A DNA stretch of 8,197 bases from assembly GCA_017500625.1 (NCBI GenBank), contig JAFVYX010000267.1, positions 1 through 8,197 of the forward strand, written 5' to 3'. Positions 6,358 to 8,197 of the stretch are shown one piece after another (the first letter of the stretch is position 1; each line of letters opens with the position of its first letter). Below the pieces are notes generated by a model. The model was not told where the DNA came from. It did no database searches and saw only the letters and a list, made by a program, of their open reading frames with translations. Made by a program: the position numbers and the translations under genes. The DNA comes from Clostridia bacterium. Its GTDB lineage: Bacteria; Bacillota_A; Clostridia; Oscillospirales; CAG-272.

Positions 6358-7968
6358 ATGAGACACGTCAAGGAGCTCGACAGGTGCGCCCTGTCCCTTG
6401 AGCAAAAGCTCGGCCAGCTGTACTGTGCCAACGTATCGGCCAACGATAAAGAAAACATCGACTACGTCATGGAAATGATCCGTGAGCATCGCCTCGGCTC
6501 GGTCTGGATCCAGCCCGGGGTCGGCCACCGTGCGGAAACGATCGCCCGCATTCTTGAGGCGGCCGATTACCCGATCCTTATCCTATGCGATGCCGAGGAG
6601 GGACACGTGGACTACCGCATTCCTCAGCAGCTTTCGCTCACGGTCGCGGGGCGCACGGAGTACGCCCACTCCTTTGGGCGTCTCACGGCGGCCGCCCACC
6701 GCAATATGGGCTACAACGTCATCTGCAGTCCCGTTTTGGACCTTTGCGGAGGGAATGCCCCCTGCGGCGCCACCACGCGCTCCTTCGGCCCCGATAAGGA
6801 GCTGGCTGCCCGCTACGGCGCCGCGATGACGCGCGGTATGCACGAGGGCGGCGTTCTCACCTGTGCCAAGCATTACCCGGGAAGCACCAAGGCCATGCCA
6901 TGGGATACGCACATGCGCGAGGGGTATGACGATGCCACGCGCGAGGAGATCATCGACTACGCTCTCTATCCCTACAGGGAGCTGATGCGAGAGGGGCTGA
7001 TCGACGGTATTATGGTCGGTCACGAGCGCTACCCCAAGGTAGACCCCGAGCGCCCCGCCACCCTCTCAAGGCCCGTGATCGACATCATTCGGGAGCTGGG
7101 CTTTGACGGCTTCCTCGTTACCGACGCGCTCTCGATGGGGGGTGTTGTCAACAACTACGGTTGGTACGATCCCGCCGCGATGGCGGTGGCCGCGGGCAAC
7201 GATATCCCCCTCGTCTGGAAGCTTGGCGCCAAGGAGGGCTACGAGGCCTTTTGCGAGCGCTACGCCGCGGGAGTGTTCTCGGAAGCGGACCTTGAGCGTG
7301 CCCTCGACCACGTCCTGGCGGCTCAGCACAAGGCAGCGCTCTTGCCCGAGGTCGGCACGGCGGCCGAGCTTGAGGTGGACAAGGAAAACACGCGCCGCCT
7401 CTGCCGCGAGTGCATTGCCTCCCGTCTCGAGGAGGGGCTGTCCCCCTCGATATCGCGGGACGGCCGCCACCTCTTCGTTATTATGACCGACGGCAAGGTC
7501 ACGATCGATTCGGAGGAGAATTACACCCCCGGTCCGCGCGACTGGTACTTCCCGAAGCGGATCGCCACCCGCATTCGTGAGCTGTTCCCCCGCTCGGAGG
7601 TCGTCGATATTCCGCAGTTCCCCGCACCCTACCACAGCGAGACCGTCTTTGATAAGCAAACGCACTATGAAGACGTGGTGTTCATCACCTTCTTTCAGCC
7701 CTCGGCCTTCATCGGCCGAGAGACGCTCACCACGCGCATCGTCGATCTTATGGACGCCCTGCAATCGACCGACCGCATCGCGGCTCATCTGCATTTCGGC
7801 AATCCCTACGTGGCCGCCTACGCGCCCTACGTGAAGCGCGTCCTTCTCGGCCTTGCCGCCAACGATTGTGTGATGCACGGCCTTGAGATCCTCGCGGGCA
7901 ATGCCGCGCCCCACGGTACGCTTCCTTACCGTATCCCCTTTCACGAGAGGGGCGACCTTATCCTGTAA
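6358..7968 (+). CDS. Glycoside hydrolase family 3, beta-N-acetylhexosaminidase type
   Basis: The 536-residue product has the GH3 N-terminal TIM-barrel domain (about 12-325) and a GH3 C-terminal-like domain (about 365-525, with GNPYVAAYAPYVKRVLL and HGTLPYRIP). The N-terminal signature is LSLEQKLGQLY. SPVLDLCGGNAP and TRSFGPD follow, then KHYPGS (171-176). DTH (183-185) corresponds to the D-x-H dyad of NagZ-type enzymes, in which His is the acid/base. VTDALSM carries the probable nucleophile D256, preceded by MVGHERYPKVDPERPATLS. These features favour N-acetylglucosaminidase over beta-glucosidase. The usual DQEGG motif reads DAEEG (78-82) and the dyad reads DTH rather than DSH, so this may be a divergent subgroup. 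Some relatives act as phosphorylases. No signal peptide is visible, so an intracellular substrate such as an imported GlcNAc oligosaccharide or muropeptide is likely. The gene is second in the operon with the deacetylase and ends 4 nt before terminator D. Confidence 0.9.
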   Translation: MRHVKELDRCALSLEQKLGQLYCANVSANDKENIDYVMEMIREHRLGSVWIQPGVGHRAETIARILEAADYPILILCDAEEGHVDYRIPQQLSLTVAGRTEYAHSFGRLTAAAHRNMGYNVICSPVLDLCGGNAPCGATTRSFGPDKELAARYGAAMTRGMHEGGVLTCAKHYPGSTKAMPWDTHMREGYDDATREEIIDYALYPYRELMREGLIDGIMVGHERYPKVDPERPATLSRPVIDIIRELGFDGFLVTDALSMGGVVNNYGWYDPAAMAVAAGNDIPLVWKLGAKEGYEAFCERYAAGVFSEADLERALDHVLAAQHKAALLPEVGTAAELEVDKENTRRLCRECIASRLEEGLSPSISRDGRHLFVIMTDGKVTIDSEENYTPGPRDWYFPKRIATRIRELFPRSEVVDIPQFPAPYHSETVFDKQTHYEDVVFITFFQPSAFIGRETLTTRIVDLMDALQSTDRIAAHLHFGNPYVAAYAPYVKRVLLGLAANDCVMHGLEILAGNAAPHGTLPYRIPFHERGDLIL

Positions 7969-7972
7969 CGCA

Positions 7973-8005
7973 AAAAAGAGCAAGCACACGGTGCTTGCTC
8001 TTTTT
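7973..8005. terminator. Bidirectional intrinsic terminator D between convergent genes
   Basis: GAGCAAGCAC (7978-7987) pairs perfectly with GTGCTTGCTC (7991-8000) around the loop ACG. It is flanked by an A-run (7973-7977) and a T-run (8001-8005), so the perfect arms can extend to 15 nt. It begins 4 nt after the GH3 stop and lies 12 nt beyond the stop of the minus-strand gene on the right, so it serves both. Confidence 0.92.
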
Positions 8006-8017
8006 CCGTGGGGCGTC

Positions 8018-8197
8018 TTACTTCTCGATGACGAACTGCTCGTCCGCCTTGAGGTCTACCACGGTGCAGTCGTTTATGTAGGTGCATTCGGGCAGGACGA
8101 TCATGGCGCACAGCTCGTCGGCATTCGCGGGCAGGGGAGCGAGGTGCCAGACGCAGGCGTTCATTTTGATGAGGGTGTGGCGCGGCACGAGGAAGGC
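8018..8197 (-). CDS. C-terminal part of a putative ureidoglycolate-lyase-like cupin protein (cut by window edge)
   Basis: An open minus-strand frame enters from the right edge and ends in TAA at 8020-8018, leaving 59 residues. The visible part contains VPRHTLIKMNACVWHLAPLP and later MIVLPECTYINDCTVVDL. The hydrophobic stretch leading into (G/C)VWHxxPxP, then a beta strand and an acidic ending, resembles the C-terminal half of the AllA/ureidoglycolate lyase cupin fold (compare RNVWHHPLF in E. coli AllA). Clostridia carry many AllA-like proteins of unknown substrate, so involvement in allantoin use should not be assumed. The GC content, the TAA stop and the shared terminator support a real gene. 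The start and N-terminal half are not visible. Confidence 0.6.
   Translation of the reverse strand, partial: AFLVPRHTLIKMNACVWHLAPLPANADELCAMIVLPECTYINDCTVVDLKADEQFVIEK

Overview
The window looks like GC-rich chromosomal DNA from a Bacillota (Clostridia-type) bacterium. Four observations point that way: the uvrB-uvrA gene order, near-consensus sigma-A promoters, strong AAAGGAG ribosome binding sites, and short U-tract terminators. The lineage is an inference; nothing here fixes a genus. Most of the window is ordinary. It holds a complete nucleotide excision repair operon on the minus strand and, divergent from it, a complete two-gene operon on the plus strand that looks like an amino-sugar conjugate processing unit. 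There is no phage, transposon or CRISPR array, and I found no convincing new defence-like system.

Layout from left to right. Positions 1-389 are a noncoding, repeat-rich stretch downstream of uvrA. It holds three intrinsic terminator hairpins, two of them inside a 73-bp element present twice at a 132-bp period. The first 34 bases are an exact copy of a stretch inside the 3' end of uvrA. Positions 390-3224 (minus) are uvrA and 3234-5213 (minus) are uvrB, transcribed as uvrB then uvrA with a 9-nt gap. Positions 5214-5458 are the control region. It holds one promoter for each direction, arranged face to face so that the predicted transcripts overlap at their 5' ends. Positions 5459-6313 (plus) encode a PIG-L/LmbE zinc deacetylase, and 6358-7968 (plus) a glycoside hydrolase family 3 enzyme of the beta-N-acetylhexosaminidase type. 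A bidirectional terminator at 7973-8005 separates this operon from a convergent gene cut by the right edge (8018 to beyond 8197, minus), whose C-terminus resembles ureidoglycolate-lyase-like cupins.

How the genes work together. UvrB and UvrA are two of the three UvrABC excinuclease subunits; uvrC is not in the window. The deacetylase and the GH3 enzyme lack obvious signal peptides, share one promoter and are 44 nt apart. A reasonable inference is that they act in the cytoplasm on the same N-acetylglucosamine-containing compound, one removing the acetyl group and the other cleaving the glycosidic bond. The substrate cannot be read from the sequence.
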